Assembly (NCBI RefSeq): GCF_002234675.1
Contig: NC_019868.2
Coordinates: forward strand, 27,046,293-27,110,292
DNA length: 64,000 bases
Direction of reading: 5' to 3'
Origin: Oryzias latipes
Lineage: Eukaryota > Chordata > Actinopteri > Beloniformes > Adrianichthyidae
The notes beneath the pieces were generated by a model. It saw only the letters and a list, made by a program, of their open reading frames with translations, had not been told where the DNA came from and ran no database searches. Both the position numbers and the translations under genes were made by a program. Positions 62,905 through 64,000 of this stretch are shown here, piece after piece. Numbering within the stretch: the first letter of the stretch is position 1; each line of letters opens with the position of its first letter.

Positions 62905-63982
62905 ATGGCTGAGTTTTAAACAGAATTTTGTGGCGCCCCATAGTACCACCCTATCCTTCATGGTCCACTCTTCTGGTCTCATGGCAGGTTTCCATTGGTC
63001 AGGTCGGGTCCCAGCCGTCGTGCCGGAGAGCTGTGTCCTCATCATGGTGGGCCTTCTTGTTGGAGGGGTCATCTACGGCGTTCGACACTCCGCTCCTCCA
63101 ACTCTGAGTGCAGACTCCTTCTTCCTCTTCCTGCTGCCGCCCATCGTCTTGGACGCAGGATACTTCCTTCCCGGGAGGCTCTTCTTTGAAAACCTCGGAA
63201 CCATCCTTTGGTTTGTTTACCTTTGATGACCCACTCCAATGAAAGTCATGTTTTTCGGTGGGCGGGGCCACAAGCTTCCTGCTCCGCTCCATTCGGATGC
63301 CTCCACTTGCACGGCTTGGATAGCTCAGATGTTGATTTTGTTGCCCCGGTAATGTTAAGTTGGGGTTGTGAGGGGCTACAAGCTAGCGGTAGAGCGTGTA
63401 AACAGAGAGCTCTCAGCAACAAGCACCCGGGGAAGGACTGTACTGTAGTCTCTCTGCGCCAACTGTCCCGCCCACAACTCAGAGGTGAATTTCTAATGAA
63501 CTCCTGCCGCTCTGCAGGACCTGTGTCCTAGAAAACAACACAGGGGTTTGCATTTTAGCTAAAAACATCATAATCCTAAGACCACTGGGAACGCTTTTAC
63601 AACAGATCAAATGGTTCATCTTGAACATGTGGTTGTTTGATTTGGCCATAAACACCAACTGTCAACTTAAGTATGCTTTAAAAGCTAAAAGAAGGAGGAT
63701 TCTAGCTTCAGTAAAGTTGACTAGCTGTCGTGCTCCTGCAGGTACGCAGTGCTGGGAACCTTCTGGAACGTGCTGGGCATCGGCCTGTCTCTGTACGGCG
63801 TTTGCCTCCTGGCGCCGTCGTCTCTGGGGGACATCTCTCTGCTCCACTGCCTGCTGTTCGGCTCCCTAATCGCCGCCGTCGACCCGGTGGCCGTGCTCTC
63901 CGTCTACCAAGAGATGCAAGTCAATGAGCAGCTGCACATCCTGGTGTTTGGGGAGTCACTGCTCAATGACGCGGTCACTGTG
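61269..63982 (+). CDS. slc9a2: Na+/H+ exchanger, Slc9a2-like, 5' part (cut by window edge)
   Basis: Three coding exons are visible: 61269-61497, 62988-63210 and 63742-63982. Splice phases are consistent (1, 2, 0). The gene continues beyond 64000. Exon 1 gives a signal-like start ([18 protein letters not shown]) and [25 protein letters not shown], a first transmembrane segment. Exon 2 has [17 protein letters not shown] and [18 protein letters not shown]. Exon 3 has [16 protein letters not shown] and [12 protein letters not shown], which contains the Glu and Asn-Asp residues of the ion-transport core. Plasma-membrane NHEs swap intracellular H+ for Na+ and regulate pH and volume. Text such as [20 protein letters not shown] and HVQAPFEI is closest to NHE2, with NHE4 next, from memory. 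A paralogue mis-assignment within NHE1-5 remains possible. Either Met at 61269 or 61272 may be the start. Confidence 0.8.
61498..62987 (+). other. Intron 1 of the Na+/H+ exchanger gene
   Basis: It is bounded by gtaaga and ggcag. It is largely occupied by a LINE 3' fragment (about 61618-62600). Near its right end is a C20 run (62871-62890) followed by an (AC)n stretch to about 62905. Confidence 0.7.
61618..62605 (+). mobile_element. 5'-truncated LINE (L2/Rex1-like) fragment
   Basis: The frame at 61624-62031 contains [16 protein letters not shown], the reverse transcriptase YADD motif, and [24 protein letters not shown], a typical following segment. A second, shifted frame carries the C-terminal [20 protein letters not shown] and LHWLP-like text. 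The 3' end (gtgaaaggcgttatataaataaaac) is an L2-like terminus. Frameshifts make it inactive. Clade assignment is tentative. Confidence 0.75.
63225..63597 (-). repeat. Unclassified dispersed repeat family, copy in exchanger intron 2
   Basis: This minus-orientation copy lies between exchanger exons 2 and 3. It shares taatgaactcctgcc, ctctgcaggacctgtgtcc, gagagctctcagca and ccactgggaacgctt with the other copies (minus orientation at 26670, plus at 17008, 28138 and 36365). Confidence 0.6.
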
Positions 63983-64000
63983 GTGAGGGCAGCACGGAGG

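Overview
The window is vertebrate nuclear DNA, almost certainly from a ray-finned (teleost) fish. The genes are split by spliceosomal introns, their proteins are vertebrate orthologues, and the spaces between exons are full of repeats typical of fish genomes: Tc1/mariner, hAT and piggyBac-type elements, L2/Rex1-like LINE fragments and tRNA-derived SINEs. A percomorph such as a medaka relative would fit, but I cannot fix the species by eye.

Layout. 1-13.3 kb holds no gene I can support, only repeat relics. 13.4-16.4 kb looks like a promoter and 5' region. 16.4-21.1 kb is a TENT5 (FAM46) terminal nucleotidyltransferase in two coding exons, with its 3' UTR running to about 22.5 kb. 22.5-38.7 kb is intergenic. 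It has an orphan CpG-rich block at 28.9-29.5 kb, a Tc1 element at 30.1-31.5 kb and a hAT element nested inside a piggyBac-type MITE at 32.9-34.0 kb. 39.6-41.4 kb (minus strand) is a six-exon HMGN gene. A CpG-rich, head-to-head region separates it from sh3bgrl (plus strand, four coding exons, 42.6-55.0 kb). 58.7-59.8 kb is a TASL (CXorf21)-like gene with a C-terminal pLxIS motif. From 61.3 kb to the right edge are the first three coding exons of an Slc9a2-like Na+/H+ exchanger.

The TENT5, HMGN and SH3BGRL neighbours match a known vertebrate paralogon (from memory, human Xq21: TENT5D, BRWD3, HMGN5, SH3BGRL, with related sets on 1p36, 6q14 and 21q22). I see no BRWD gene between TENT5 and HMGN here. 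The products do not form one pathway: RNA polyadenylation, chromatin, a thioredoxin-fold adaptor, an endolysosomal innate-immune adaptor and an ion exchanger.

The most unusual observation is the TENT5 gene. Its last exon carries an in-frame, low-complexity insert of about 765 residues (Glu/Ser/Lys-rich, then Pro-rich) between two blocks that together equal a normal-length TENT5 protein. Also notable are a GC-AG intron in sh3bgrl, nested transposons with readable target-site duplications, an inverted repeat pair around sh3bgrl exon 2, and an unclassified repeat family with at least five copies.
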